Assembly (NCBI RefSeq): GCF_014192745.1
Contig: NZ_JACHYJ010000010.1
Coordinates: 1 to 64,000 of the forward strand
Direction: 5' to 3'
Length of the DNA: 64,000 nt
Origin: Luteimonas sp. RC10
GTDB lineage: Bacteria > Pseudomonadota > Gammaproteobacteria > Xanthomonadales > Xanthomonadaceae
Shown here: positions 8,692 to 17,278 of the stretch, piece by piece
Layout of the letters: each line of letters opens with the position of its first letter
Position numbering within the stretch: the stretch's first letter is position 1
Translations under genes and position numbers: made by a program
The notes under the pieces: generated by a model
What the model was told of the DNA's origin: nothing
The model's input: only the letters and a program-made list of their open reading frames with translations
The model's database searches: none

Positions 8692-8822
8692 AACCTGTCC
8701 AAGGTCCTGCTGCGCTTGCCAAATAGCGCGCGTGCGGTGCTCGGAATGCTCACGTACGCTGCGCTTCCTGCGCTCCGCCACGCGCCATTTGGCGGCGCTC
8801 GCGACGGACCTTGAACAGGTTT
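8692..8822 (+). repeat. Palindromic MITE-like element, about 131 bp
   Basis: The two ends are imperfect inverted repeats of roughly 40 bases: AACCTGTCCAAGGTCC at the left end pairs with GGACCTTGAACAGGTT at the right, and inner blocks around GCCAAATAGCGC and GCGCCATTTGGC also pair. It begins one base after the hslU stop codon. No coding capacity is seen. The structure fits a non-autonomous transposon derivative or a large REP-type hairpin, and may also act as the 3' stem of the hslVU message. Strand is arbitrary. Confidence 0.7.
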
Positions 8823-8864
8823 TGCCGCCGCGCCGGGTTCACGGCCGCGAAAGGGGAAAATGGG

Positions 8865-8893
8865 TATATTGGCCTCACGTCCATCGTGAGGCC
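8865..8893 (+). promoter_or_regulatory. Promoter and inverted-repeat operator of the Phd-zeta pair
   Basis: A -10-like TATATT (8865-8870) is followed at once by a perfect 9-bp inverted repeat GGCCTCACG (8871-8879) and CGTGAGGCC (8885-8893) with a 5-base spacer. The right arm contains GAGG, the likely Shine-Dalgarno of the antitoxin (ATG at 8900). The site could serve both as an autoregulatory operator and as an SD-masking hairpin. Confidence 0.55.
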
Positions 8894-8899
8894 GTTCCC

Positions 8900-9256
8900 A
8901 TGTCCGTCGCCCCCAAGTTCGATGCACTCGACGCGCTGCCGCGCACGCCGGCGTCCGATGTGAAGAAGCTGGGCTGGCGCGGCGTCATGAAGTCGGTCGC
9001 CCGCGATGGCCAGGTGGTGGTGACCCACCACAACACGCCCGAAGCGGTGATCCTGTCGGCCGAGGCCTACGACGCGATCCTGCGCGCACTGGAGGCGGCC
9101 GCGGCGCCGCAACGCTCCGCGCTCGAGGACCTGCAGGCGAAGTTCGACGCCAGGCTGGCGGCGCTGCAGGCCGACGATGCCGGCGACCGACTGCGCGCGG
9201 TCATGGCGCAGCCGGCCGCACTGCGCGGCAAGGTCAAGGCCGGCGCCTCGCATTGA
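8900..9256 (+). CDS. Phd/YefM-like antitoxin
   Basis: A 118-residue protein. Residues about 18-60 match the Phd/YefM DNA-binding fold (SDVKKLGWRGVMKSV, then GQVVVTHHNTPEAVILS), followed by an Ala-rich helical C-terminus likely to wrap the toxin. Phd-type antitoxins neutralise their partner and repress their own operon. The gene is preceded by an inverted repeat overlapping the promoter and Shine-Dalgarno, and its stop overlaps the TTG start of the zeta-like gene by four bases, so the two form one unit. ATG 8900 is the only start with a suitable SD (GAGG). Confidence 0.85.
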   Translation: MSVAPKFDALDALPRTPASDVKKLGWRGVMKSVARDGQVVVTHHNTPEAVILSAEAYDAILRALEAAAAPQRSALEDLQAKFDARLAALQADDAGDRLRAVMAQPAALRGKVKAGASH

Positions 9257-10020
9257 GTCTGCGTGGACGTCCCGGCGCGCGGCGCACGCTGCGGACGCGC
9301 GGTGCGACCGCCGCGGGCGGATCCACTACGGCTGAACGCACGCGCGGCGCCACGGCTGGCGAAGAGACTGCGAAGCCGCGGCCGGTGCTGTTCGTGCTCG
9401 CAGGCGTCAACGGGGCCGGCAAGAGCTCGATCGGCGGGCACCTGCTCGCCGACGCCGGCCTGACCTGGTTCAATCCCGATGACTTCGCGCGCGCACTCGT
9501 CGCCACCACCGGCTGCAGTCAGCGCGACGCCAATGCCGAAGCGTGGCAGGAAGGCATGCGGCGGCTCGATGCGGCCATTGCAGCCGGTCGGCACCACGCA
9601 TTCGAAACCACGCTCGGCGGCAACACCGTGCCGGCGAAGATCGCCCGGGCCGCGCGCACGCACGACGTGCTGATGTGGTTCTGCGGCCTGTCGTCGGTCG
9701 ACCAGCACATCGCCCGCGTGCGCGCCCGCGTCGCCGCCGGCGGTCACGACATTCCAGGATCCGACATCCGTGCGCGTTGGCAACGGGCGCGTGAAAACCT
9801 GGTCGTGCTGATGCCGTACCTGGCGCACCTGCAGGTCTACGACAACAGCGTCGATGTCGCGCGCGGCCATGCGGTGCCCGATCCGTTGCGCGTGCTGGAG
9901 ATGGTGGCCGGGCGCCTGGTGCACCCGGCGCCCGACGATCTTCGCGCCCTGCGCGCGACGCCGGGCTGGGCGCAGCCGCTGGTCGAGGCCGCGCTGGTCG
10001 CGCACGAGCGGCGCACCTAG
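9253..10020 (+). CDS. Zeta-type toxin / P-loop kinase
   Basis: A 255-residue P-loop kinase. Walker A GVNGAGKS is at residues 51-58 (Lys57), NPDDF with Asp76 is the expected substrate-binding acidic residue, and FETTLGGN (Glu118, Thr119-Thr120) corresponds to the conserved Glu of zeta toxins, which phosphorylate UDP-N-acetylglucosamine and block wall synthesis. The first 40 residues are Arg/Ala/Thr-rich and unlike the family; a later start (for example GTG near 9385) is possible. TTG 9253 is preferred only because of its TTGA overlap with the antitoxin stop. The substrate is an inference; related kinases phosphorylate other sugars or NAD. Confidence 0.72.
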   Translation: MSLRGRPGARRTLRTRGATAAGGSTTAERTRGATAGEETAKPRPVLFVLAGVNGAGKSSIGGHLLADAGLTWFNPDDFARALVATTGCSQRDANAEAWQEGMRRLDAAIAAGRHHAFETTLGGNTVPAKIARAARTHDVLMWFCGLSSVDQHIARVRARVAAGGHDIPGSDIRARWQRARENLVVLMPYLAHLQVYDNSVDVARGHAVPDPLRVLEMVAGRLVHPAPDDLRALRATPGWAQPLVEAALVAHERRT

Positions 10021-10054
10021 CGGATCGTCGTCGAGCGCGGCAGCGTGGCTTGAT

Positions 10055-10122
10055 CTGAAGCCCTCCCCCGTACGCGGGGGAGGGTTGGGTGGGGGCAAAC
10101 GATCAGTTCGACGAAGAACACG
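10055..10122 (+). repeat. Dispersed hairpin repeat, copy A
   Basis: Begins CTGAAG, then the hairpin CCCTCCCCCG / CGGGGGAGGG, then TTGGGTGGGGGCAA and GACGAAGAACACGC. Read on the opposite strand, 51225-51291 is nearly identical over about 67 bases, differing at a handful of positions. The copy ends two bases before the emrA-like stop codon, in the convergent gap with the zeta toxin gene. Confidence 0.8.
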
Positions 10123-10123
10123 C

Positions 10124-11245
10124 TCAGTGCGTCGGTGTGCGAGACGCATCGTCGGGCGCATCGCCGACATCCGCGGTATCCACCGAGACGACCACCGACA
10201 TGCCGGGGCGCAGGCGTTCGGCCAGTGGCTGATCGTGGTCGATCGCGATGCGCACGGGAATGCGCTGGGCGATCTTGACGAAGTTGCCGGTCGCGTTGTC
10301 TGCCGGCAGCACGCTGAACTCAGAGCCGGTCGCCGGTGAGATGCGTTCGACGTGCCCGGTGAGTTGCGCGCCGCCGAGGGCGTCGACGGTGAAGGTCGCG
10401 GGTTGTCCGACGCGCATGTCGGTCATCTGCGTTTCCTTCATGTTCGCCACGACCCAGATGTCGGCCGGCACCAGCGCCATCAACTGCGTCCCGGCATTGA
10501 CCAGCGCGCCCTGACGCACGGTGACCTGGCCGAGCAGACCGTCCTCGGGCGCGACGATGCGGGTGTTGTCGAGGTCGATCTTTGCCAGTCGCACCGCGGC
10601 TTCGGCGCTGGCGACCGCCGCCTCGAGGCTGTCGCGATTGACGTCGACGCTGCGCGCGTCCTGCTCGGAGATCTGCAGGGCCGCGCGAGCCTGGGCGGCG
10701 GCGGCGCGGGCCTGCGCGCTGCTGGCGCGCGCAAGATCGCGATCGTGCGCGGAAATCAGCTTCTGGTCGGCCAGCTGTTCGAGCCGACGCAGGTCGATCG
10801 TGGCGACCTCGGCCTGCGCGCGCGTCGCCGCGATGTCGGCGGCGCTGCGCGCGATGCCGGCCTCGGCGCTGCGCCTGGACTGCGTGGCATTGGCCAGCGT
10901 GGCCTGCTGCACCCGCAGATTGGCCTGGGCCTGTTCGTAACGCTGGCGGTAGATGCGGTCGTCGATCGTCACCAGCAATTGACCACGGGTGACCGCCTCG
11001 AAGTCCTGCACAGCGACGTGGGTCACATAGCCTGTGACCTGCGGCGCGATCAGTGTCACCCGGCCACGCACCATCGCATTCTCGGTGCTCTGCACGCTGC
11101 TGCCGAACGGCGGCAGGCGCCAGGCGTAGAGCACCACCAGGATGCCGGCGAGTGCGACGGCGGCGAAGGCCGCGATCTGCAACGTCCGTCGCCGGCGCGA
11201 GGGCGCCGCGGGTTGCTCGGGAGGCGAGGGGGCAGGGGTGCTCAT
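10124..11245 (-). CDS. HlyD/EmrA family periplasmic adaptor
   Basis: A 373-residue membrane fusion protein. One N-terminal membrane anchor (about residues 21-42) follows an Arg-rich cytoplasmic start. Next comes the biotinyl-lipoyl half-motif with VTGYVTHVAVQDFEAVTRGQ, a long coiled coil (about 95-210), then the second lipoyl half (RIVAPEDGLLGQVTVRQGA) and a beta-barrel. It links the inner-membrane DHA2 pump to an outer-membrane channel. It overlaps the pump gene by four bases (ATGA) and is its downstream operon partner. No TolC-like gene is in this window. Confidence 0.92.
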   Translation of the reverse strand: MSTPAPSPPEQPAAPSRRRRTLQIAAFAAVALAGILVVLYAWRLPPFGSSVQSTENAMVRGRVTLIAPQVTGYVTHVAVQDFEAVTRGQLLVTIDDRIYRQRYEQAQANLRVQQATLANATQSRRSAEAGIARSAADIAATRAQAEVATIDLRRLEQLADQKLISAHDRDLARASSAQARAAAAQARAALQISEQDARSVDVNRDSLEAAVASAEAAVRLAKIDLDNTRIVAPEDGLLGQVTVRQGALVNAGTQLMALVPADIWVVANMKETQMTDMRVGQPATFTVDALGGAQLTGHVERISPATGSEFSVLPADNATGNFVKIAQRIPVRIAIDHDQPLAERLRPGMSVVVSVDTADVGDAPDDASRTPTH

Positions 11246-12933
11246 GCGGGGTCCGGTGTCGCGGGGACGGGCGGCGCAGGCGCGCGCAGGCGCGCCCACA
11301 CTCGGGAAGCGATGATCCACATCAGCGTGCAGAACGCGATGAAGGCGATCAGCAGGAAGACATCGTTGTACGCCAGTACATTGGCCTCGCGACTGGCCGC
11401 TGCCCCCAGCGCGCGCAGTGCGAGTGCGTCGCGCAATGCCGGATCGGTGACAGTCGGCGCGTAGCCCTGGGCGGTTGCATGCACGCGCGCGGCGACCTGG
11501 GGATCGAGCAGGCTCAAGTGCTCGTTGAGCACGCTGGAATGGAACTTCTCGCGCATGGTCTGGAACGTGCCCAGCACGGCCGAGCCGAGCAGGCCGCCGA
11601 GGTTCTGGGTCATGCCGAACAGCACGACGAAGCTGATCAGGTTGCGCGGCTGGCTGATCACCGGGCCGATGCCGGCGATCATCATCGGCCCGAGGAAGAA
11701 GGTGCTGCCGAACGCGAGCAGGAACTGGCTGAGGTACATCTGCTCGGGCCGGGTGGCATTGGTCGCCTGCGCGTCCATCAGCGCGCCGGCCATCATCAGC
11801 AGCAGTGACACCAGTACCGGTTGCCAGGTCTTGGCCGGATTGATCGTCGCCGCACTGGCGATCAGCCCGGCGACACTGCCGGCCAGCACGATCATGAACA
11901 GCGTGTGCATCTGCGCATTGCCCAGGCCCAGTGCCTGCAGGAAGCCGACCGCGCCGGTCGCCTGTTCCGACAACACGATGCGGATCAGCACGATCGCCAG
12001 CGCCAGCCGCAGCATCGCACCGGTGGCCAGCCATCGCGTGTTGAGCAGCGGACGTGCGCGGAAATGCTCGATCGCGATGGCGGCGGTCACCAGCGCGACT
12101 GAAGCCGCGAGCGCCCAGCCCAGCCATGCGGTTTCGGTCCACCAGCCGATGCGGCCCTGCGCCAACACTGCGGTCAGCAGCGCGACCCCGGGCGCGAACA
12201 GGCCGAAGGTGAGGAAGTCCAGCGGCTCGAACGCTTTATGGCGATCGCCGGGAGGCAGCTTGAGCAGCAGCACGCAGCCCAGCGCCAGCAGTGCCAGGCC
12301 CAGTTCGAACAGGTACAGACCGCGCCACTCGCCGAACTCGAGCAGGTCGGTCGAGAATACCCGTGCCAGCGGCAGTGCCAACTGCGCGATGCCCAATCCC
12401 AGCACCAGGCCGCGCAGCCGGTGCTTCTGCGGGAAGGCCTGCAGCATGTAGTACAGGCCGAGGGTGTTGAGCGCCGCGCCGGCGATGCCGTGGCCGGCGC
12501 GGACCGCGATCGCCGAGCCCAGATCGTTGACGAACAGATGCGCCAGCGTGATCAACGCGTACAGCACCAGGAACGCTTCGGTGAACAGCCGCAGGCCGAA
12601 CTGCTGCCGGAACTTCACCAGCAGGATGTTCATCGACACGTTGGTCATCACATACGCCGCCGGCAACCACGCGACCTGCGCGGCGTAAGCGCCGAGCGCC
12701 CCCTGCAGATCGAGCAGGTTGGCGGTGACCAGCGCATTGCCCAGGCCGCCGGTGATCGCGATCACGAAGCCCACGACGCCGTAGGCGACGCGCATCGGTG
12801 TGGAATGCAGCGGGGTCGATGGCGATCCCGGCATCATCGGCCGCTCGTGCGGCGCCCACGCACGCGGTGCGTAGCGGTCGGCGCCGGGCGATCGCGACGC
12901 GGAGGACGGAGCAGGCGGCGGAACGCGCGACAT
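11242..12933 (-). CDS. DHA2 family MFS drug exporter (EmrB-like)
   Basis: A 563-residue major-facilitator protein with about 14 membrane helices. After an unusual 45-residue Pro/Ser/Arg-rich cytoplasmic N-terminus the first helix begins near YGVVGFVIAITGG. Motifs typical of the 14-helix DHA2 branch are present, such as RAGHGIAGAALNTLGLYYML and the periplasmic loop before the final helix (SREANVLAYNDVFLLIAF). With the adaptor it overlaps, it would export drugs or fatty-acid-like compounds by proton antiport. Start 12933 (MSRVPPP) is preferred over a start near the first helix because the reading frame stays open, but it is not certain. Confidence 0.9.
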   Translation of the reverse strand: MSRVPPPAPSSASRSPGADRYAPRAWAPHERPMMPGSPSTPLHSTPMRVAYGVVGFVIAITGGLGNALVTANLLDLQGALGAYAAQVAWLPAAYVMTNVSMNILLVKFRQQFGLRLFTEAFLVLYALITLAHLFVNDLGSAIAVRAGHGIAGAALNTLGLYYMLQAFPQKHRLRGLVLGLGIAQLALPLARVFSTDLLEFGEWRGLYLFELGLALLALGCVLLLKLPPGDRHKAFEPLDFLTFGLFAPGVALLTAVLAQGRIGWWTETAWLGWALAASVALVTAAIAIEHFRARPLLNTRWLATGAMLRLALAIVLIRIVLSEQATGAVGFLQALGLGNAQMHTLFMIVLAGSVAGLIASAATINPAKTWQPVLVSLLLMMAGALMDAQATNATRPEQMYLSQFLLAFGSTFFLGPMMIAGIGPVISQPRNLISFVVLFGMTQNLGGLLGSAVLGTFQTMREKFHSSVLNEHLSLLDPQVAARVHATAQGYAPTVTDPALRDALALRALGAAASREANVLAYNDVFLLIAFIAFCTLMWIIASRVWARLRAPAPPVPATPDPA

Positions 12934-13089
12934 GGCACGCAGTCTGGAGCCGTACCCGGTAGGCCGGCAAGACGCCGCACGCACCGGAGCGTTGCGGGCC
13001 AAACGCCTCAGAGTCCGTGTGATGGCCGCGTCGATGCCGTGCCGATCGGCGCGGGGGACAATGGCGCTTTCATCCGCAAGAGTGCCGCG

Positions 13090-14256
13090 ATGTCCATGGC
13101 CCGTCCTCTCGTGTTTGCCTGTGCCGTGCTGCTGGCCGCGTGCTCGGAATCGGCACCGCCAACAACGCCGGATGCGACCGCTGCGGCGCCGTCCACTGCG
13201 CCATCGACCGTCGCGCACGATGCGGACGCGACGGCGGACGCCACACACAGTGAGGTCGCGCCGCTGTATCGGCAACTGCGCGACTTCACCGTGGCCTGCG
13301 ACAACGGCCTGGCCTGCGAGGCGATCGGCGTGAATGACGGGGCGTTCGGTCTGGTGCTGCGGCTGGCGCGCGCGCCGGGCGGCGATGGCGCGCAACAGCT
13401 GCGGCTGGGCACGTCGGAGGGCGCGCCCGAGCCCCAAGCGCTGCGGCTCGACGGCGTGGCGGTGCCTGAGCTGGCCTCGCTGCCGTGGCGCCGCGATGAC
13501 GACCGCGATGCGCTGACGCTCGACGCCCCGACCGACATCGCGGCGTTCATCGCGCTGGTCGGTGACGGCGCGCGGCTGTCAGCCGGCAGCGGCGAGGACG
13601 CGCCCGCGTTGTCGCTGTCGGGCCTGCGCGCGGCGTTGTTGCTGATCGACGAGCACCAGCAGCGACTGGACACGCCCGGCGCCTGGGCGCGACCCGGCGA
13701 GCGCGATTCGGCGGCCGTGCCCGGCGCACCGGCGCTGCCGAGGTTGCGTGCAGCGGCGCCGCCGCCGGCGTTGTCGCCGCAGGACGCCACACGGCTGACC
13801 GCCGCAGTCCGCGCGCAGGCGGCCGACGCGTTGCGTGAGGCCGATTGCAATCCGCCGCGTGAGGGCTTCGACATCCGTGACCAGGACGCGGCGTATCCGC
13901 TCGACGCCGAGCACGCACTGGTCTTCGTCGCGTGCCTGAGCGGTGCCTACCAGACCTCGAGCCTGGCATTCCGCGTTGCGCGCGACGGCAGCAGCGCGGC
14001 GCGCATCGTGCCGCCGGGCCCGACCGGGCTCGATGACGTCAGCTTCGCGCTGCTGACCAACGCCGACTACGCGCCCGACACCGCGACGCTGTCGCATTTC
14101 GCCAAGGGGCGCGGGCTCGCCGATTGCGGCGAGGCGGCGCAGTGGCGCTACGACGGGCAGGCATTCCGGTTGGCGCACTATGCCGAGCTGCGCCGCTGCG
14201 GGGGCGCGGCGCCCGGCGATTTCCCGACGCTGTGGCGCACCGAGACGGCACGCTGA
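13090..14256 (+). CDS. DUF1176 domain lipoprotein
   Basis: A 388-residue lipoprotein. The signal peptide MSMARPLVFACAVLLAAC ends with the lipobox at Cys18, followed by a Thr/Ala/Pro-rich linker (residues 22-60). The remainder matches DUF1176: PLYRQLRDFTVACDNGLACEA near the start, and CNPPREGF, ALVFVACLSGAYQTSS and DCGEAAQWRYDGQAFRL toward the end, with conserved cysteines likely in disulfides. Function of the family is unknown; the location is the periplasmic side of a membrane. It is divergent from the DHA2 pump gene and probably monocistronic. Confidence 0.85.
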   Translation: MSMARPLVFACAVLLAACSESAPPTTPDATAAAPSTAPSTVAHDADATADATHSEVAPLYRQLRDFTVACDNGLACEAIGVNDGAFGLVLRLARAPGGDGAQQLRLGTSEGAPEPQALRLDGVAVPELASLPWRRDDDRDALTLDAPTDIAAFIALVGDGARLSAGSGEDAPALSLSGLRAALLLIDEHQQRLDTPGAWARPGERDSAAVPGAPALPRLRAAAPPPALSPQDATRLTAAVRAQAADALREADCNPPREGFDIRDQDAAYPLDAEHALVFVACLSGAYQTSSLAFRVARDGSSAARIVPPGPTGLDDVSFALLTNADYAPDTATLSHFAKGRGLADCGEAAQWRYDGQAFRLAHYAELRRCGGAAPGDFPTLWRTETAR

Positions 14257-14280
14257 GCACGTCGTTGCCGCGGGAGCGCG

Positions 14281-14736
14281 TCAGTCCTCGCCGATGTCTT
14301 CGTTCCAGACCTGTGGGTGCTGGGCGATGAAGCCGCCGAGCAGGTCGATGCAGTCCTGGCTGTGCAGGTCGATCACCTCGACGCCGTGCTCGCGCAGCCA
14401 GTCGATGCCGCCCTGGAAGGTGACCGACTCGCCGACGACGACGGTGCCGATGCCGAACTGGCGGACCAGGCCGCTGCAGTACCAGCACGGCGCCAGCGTG
14501 GTCACCATGATCGTGTCGCGGTAGCTGCGCTGGCGGCCGGCCTTGCGGAAGGCATCGGTCTCGCCGTGCACGGACGGGTCATCCTCCTGCACGCGGCGGT
14601 TGTGGCCGCAGCCCAGCAGCCGGCCGTCGCGGTGGTAGAGCGCCGCGCCGATCGGGATGCCGCCCTCGGCCAGGCCCTGGCGGGCTTCGGCGATGGCGGT
14701 GTCGAGCAGGGCGCGATAGTCGGGCGTGGCGATCAT
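14281..14736 (-). CDS. Nucleoside deaminase, yeast-type cytosine deaminase
   Basis: A 151-residue zinc deaminase. The HGETDA motif (His plus catalytic Glu) and PCWYCSG (PCxxC) give all zinc ligands. VGESVTF and the C-terminal WNEDIGED closely resemble fungal cytosine deaminase (Fcy1-type, ending in DIGE), which converts cytosine to uracil. That distinguishes it from TadA, which keeps a different C-terminal helix. It is convergent with the DUF1176 gene and divergent from the TerC gene; no pyrimidine pathway genes are nearby. Substrate is inferred from the tail and the VGE motif. Confidence 0.8.
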   Translation of the reverse strand: MIATPDYRALLDTAIAEARQGLAEGGIPIGAALYHRDGRLLGCGHNRRVQEDDPSVHGETDAFRKAGRQRSYRDTIMVTTLAPCWYCSGLVRQFGIGTVVVGESVTFQGGIDWLREHGVEVIDLHSQDCIDLLGGFIAQHPQVWNEDIGED

Positions 14737-14874
14737 GCGGCGGTCGTGGCAGCGCGGGGCCTGCAGTCTGACGTGCCCGCGCGGTGCGGTCGAGCGGAGG
14801 CGGGGTCGCGGCAAATTCTTAACATTCGCGTGGCAGAATCCGCGCTCCTCCCCACGCGCGATGCAAGAACACCT

Positions 14875-16419
14875 ATGGAATGGCTGGCCGACCCGACGAT
14901 TTGGATGGGTCTGGCGACCCTGGTGGTCCTCGAGATCATCCTGGGCATCGACAACCTGGTGTTCATCGCCATCCTCGCCGACAAGCTGCCACCCGAGCAG
15001 CGCGACAAGGCGCGGATCATCGGCCTGACCCTGGCGCTGCTGATGCGCCTGGTACTGCTGGCGTTGCTGGCGTGGATCATGAAGCTGACTGCGCCGTTGT
15101 TCTCGGTCTGGGGCAACCCGTTCTCCGGGCGCGACCTGATCCTGCTTGTCGGCGGCCTGTTCCTGCTGTTCAAGGCGACGATGGAGCTGCACGAGCGGCT
15201 CGAGGGCCGGGAGCACGACAGTGGCGGCAAGAAGGCCTACGCGGCGTTCGGCGTCGTGGTCGCGCAGATCGTTGTACTCGATGCGGTGTTCTCGCTCGAC
15301 TCGGTGATCACCGCGGTCGGCATGGTCGAGCACCTGGGCGTGATGTACGCCGCAGTGATCATCGCGATGGCGGTGATGATGCTGGCCAGCAAGCCGCTGA
15401 CGCGCTTCGTCAGCCGCCATCCGACGGTCGTGGTGCTGTGCCTGGGCTTCCTGCTGATGATCGGCTTCAGCCTCGTCGCCGAGGGCCTGGGCTTCAAGAT
15501 TCCGAAGGGCTATCTGTACGCGGCGATCGTGTTCTCGATCCTGATCGAGGCATTCAATCAGTGGTCGCGCTACAACCGCGAGCGCCACGTGCGCCAGCTG
15601 CCGTTCCGCCAGCGCACCGCCGATGCGGTACTGCGTCTGCTCGGCGCGCGTCCGGACACGGCGAGCGAGGGCGTCAGCGAGCCGGCCGAGCAGGCGCCCG
15701 ATGGCGAGCGCCTTGAGGCGGCCGAGCACGACATGATCCGCAGCGTGCTGACCCTGGCCGAGCGGCCGGTGTCGAGCGTGATGACGGTGCGTGGCGACAT
15801 CGAGTGGATCGACGCCACGCGCGGGCTGGGACATGCGACCGAACGCCTGGTGCAGTCGCCACACACCCGCCTGCCGGTCTGCGACGGCGAGTTGGACCGC
15901 CTGCTGGGCGTGGTGCAGAGCAGCGACCTGCTGTCGAGCGTGCTGCAGGGCCGGGCACTGAACGTGACCGAGTTCGTCCGCGAGCCGCTGGTCGTGCCCG
16001 AGGGCACGTCGACGTTGCGCGTGCTCGAACAGATCCGCGCCCATCCGATCCCGATCGCGGTCGTCGTCGACGAGTACGGCAGCATCGAAGGCATGGTCAC
16101 CGCGAACGACCTGCTGGCCACGATCGCCGGCGACCTGGCCGACACCCAGGACGCCGACTACGGCGCGGTGCGCGGCGAGGACGGCGCCTGGCTGGTCGAC
16201 GGCTCGATGTCGATGCAGGACCTGGCGCTGGCCACCGGTCTGAGCCTGCCGACCAGCCCGACCTATGTGACCCTGTCCGGGCTGGTGGTCCACGCACTCG
16301 ACCGGATGCCGGCCGAAGGCGACGAGGTGACCATCGATGGCCATGTGCTGCGGGTCGAATCGCTGGAACGGCGCCGGGTCGGACGCCTGCGGATCGCGCC
16401 GGCTCCGAATGAGGGATAA
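14875..16419 (+). CDS. TerC family membrane protein with CBS pair and CorC/HlyC domain
   Basis: A 514-residue protein of the YoaE/YegH type. Seven or so membrane helices (residues 1-235) carry the TerC motifs [18 protein letters not shown] and [18 protein letters not shown], whose acidic residues are implicated in metal (Mn) handling. A CBS pair (about 290-420) and a C-terminal CorC_HlyC domain (about 430-510) follow. The role is probably metal export or metal loading at the membrane. The start ([10 protein letters not shown]) is at 14875; a nearby ATG at 14861 is out of frame. ubiE follows after seven bases. Confidence 0.92.
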   Translation: MEWLADPTIWMGLATLVVLEIILGIDNLVFIAILADKLPPEQRDKARIIGLTLALLMRLVLLALLAWIMKLTAPLFSVWGNPFSGRDLILLVGGLFLLFKATMELHERLEGREHDSGGKKAYAAFGVVVAQIVVLDAVFSLDSVITAVGMVEHLGVMYAAVIIAMAVMMLASKPLTRFVSRHPTVVVLCLGFLLMIGFSLVAEGLGFKIPKGYLYAAIVFSILIEAFNQWSRYNRERHVRQLPFRQRTADAVLRLLGARPDTASEGVSEPAEQAPDGERLEAAEHDMIRSVLTLAERPVSSVMTVRGDIEWIDATRGLGHATERLVQSPHTRLPVCDGELDRLLGVVQSSDLLSSVLQGRALNVTEFVREPLVVPEGTSTLRVLEQIRAHPIPIAVVVDEYGSIEGMVTANDLLATIAGDLADTQDADYGAVRGEDGAWLVDGSMSMQDLALATGLSLPTSPTYVTLSGLVVHALDRMPAEGDEVTIDGHVLRVESLERRRVGRLRIAPAPNEG

Positions 16420-16426
16420 TCGGCCC
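16415..16426 (+). promoter_or_regulatory. -10 element directly before ubiE
   Basis: GATAAT (16415-16420) plus six bases precede the ubiE ATG, overlapping the stop of the TerC gene. This would give a leaderless ubiE transcript independent of the upstream gene. No clear -35 is visible. The site is speculative. Confidence 0.3.
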
Positions 16427-17188
16427 ATGAGCGACGAATCCTCCAGACCCGGCACCACCCATTTCGGCTTCCGCGACGTCCCCACCGGCGAGAAGCAGAA
16501 GCTGGTCGGCCAGGTGTTCTCCTCGGTCGCAGGCAACTACGACCTGATGAACGACCTGATGAGCCTGGGCATCCACCGGGTGTGGAAGCGCTATTTCGTT
16601 GCGACCGCGCAGGTGCGCCGCGGCGACCGCGTGCTCGACCTGGCCGGCGGCACCGGCGACATCGCAGCCCTGCTCAAGAGCCGGGTCGGCGAATCGGGCG
16701 AACTGGTGCTCGGCGATATCAATGCGGCGATGCTGCGCACCGGCCGCGACCGCATGACCGATCGCGGGCAGGTGCGCGGCTTCGAGTACGTGCAGTGCAA
16801 CGCCGAGACGCTGCCGTTCCCCGACAACAGCTTCGACCTGGTCACGATCGCCTTCGGGCTGCGCAACGTGACCGACAAGGACGCGGCGCTGCGCGAGATG
16901 CATCGCGTGCTGCGCGTCGGCGGCCAGGCGCGCGTGCTGGAGTTCTCCCAGGTCAAGCCCGAGTGGTTCCGGCCGCTCTACGACTTCCACTCGTTCCAGG
17001 TGCTGCCGCGGCTGGGGCGGCTGTTCGCCGGCGACGCCGACAGTTACCGCTACCTGGCCGAGTCGATCCGCAAGCATCCGCCGCAGGACGAGCTCAAGTC
17101 GATGATGGACGCGGCCGGTTTCGTGCGGTGCCGCTACCGCAACCTGTCGGCCGGCATCGTCGCGATCCACGACGGCTTCAAGGCCTGA
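16427..17188 (+). CDS. ubiE: Demethylmenaquinone/2-methoxy-6-polyprenyl-1,4-benzoquinol methylase
   Basis: A 253-residue SAM-dependent C-methyltransferase of ubiquinone (and menaquinone) synthesis. The UbiE signatures are FGFRDVPTGEKQKLVGQVFSSVAGNYDLMNDLMS-type N-terminus, YDLMNDLMSLGIHRVWKR, motif I LDLAGGTGD, and RVLRVGGQARVLEFS. The terminal GIVAIHDGFKA is typical and shows the gene is complete. It follows the TerC gene after seven bases and is convergent with endonuclease V. Confidence 0.97.
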   Translation: MSDESSRPGTTHFGFRDVPTGEKQKLVGQVFSSVAGNYDLMNDLMSLGIHRVWKRYFVATAQVRRGDRVLDLAGGTGDIAALLKSRVGESGELVLGDINAAMLRTGRDRMTDRGQVRGFEYVQCNAETLPFPDNSFDLVTIAFGLRNVTDKDAALREMHRVLRVGGQARVLEFSQVKPEWFRPLYDFHSFQVLPRLGRLFAGDADSYRYLAESIRKHPPQDELKSMMDAAGFVRCRYRNLSAGIVAIHDGFKA

Positions 17189-17197
17189 CACACTGCC

Positions 17198-17214
17198 GCC
17201 GGCGTTGCGCCGGC
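17198..17214 (+). terminator. Hairpin between convergent ubiE and nfi
   Basis: GCCGGCG-TTG-CGCCGGC forms a perfect 7-bp stem ten bases after the ubiE stop. There is no T-run, so it may be an RNA-stabilising hairpin rather than a true intrinsic terminator. Confidence 0.35.
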
Positions 17215-17278
17215 CCGGGACAGCCCAGCACGCCGGCGCGCCGACGTGCCTGCGAACCGCGCGCCTTGAAGCAGCGCG

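Noticed and set aside
7410-8927. Long open frame on the strand opposite hslU (505 codons)
   Set aside because: It mirrors the GC-biased third positions of hslU, has no recognisable motif and overlaps it completely.
14317-14874. N-terminal extension of the TerC gene to 14317
   Set aside because: Overlaps the deaminase on the other strand, and the TerC homology begins at ATG 14875.
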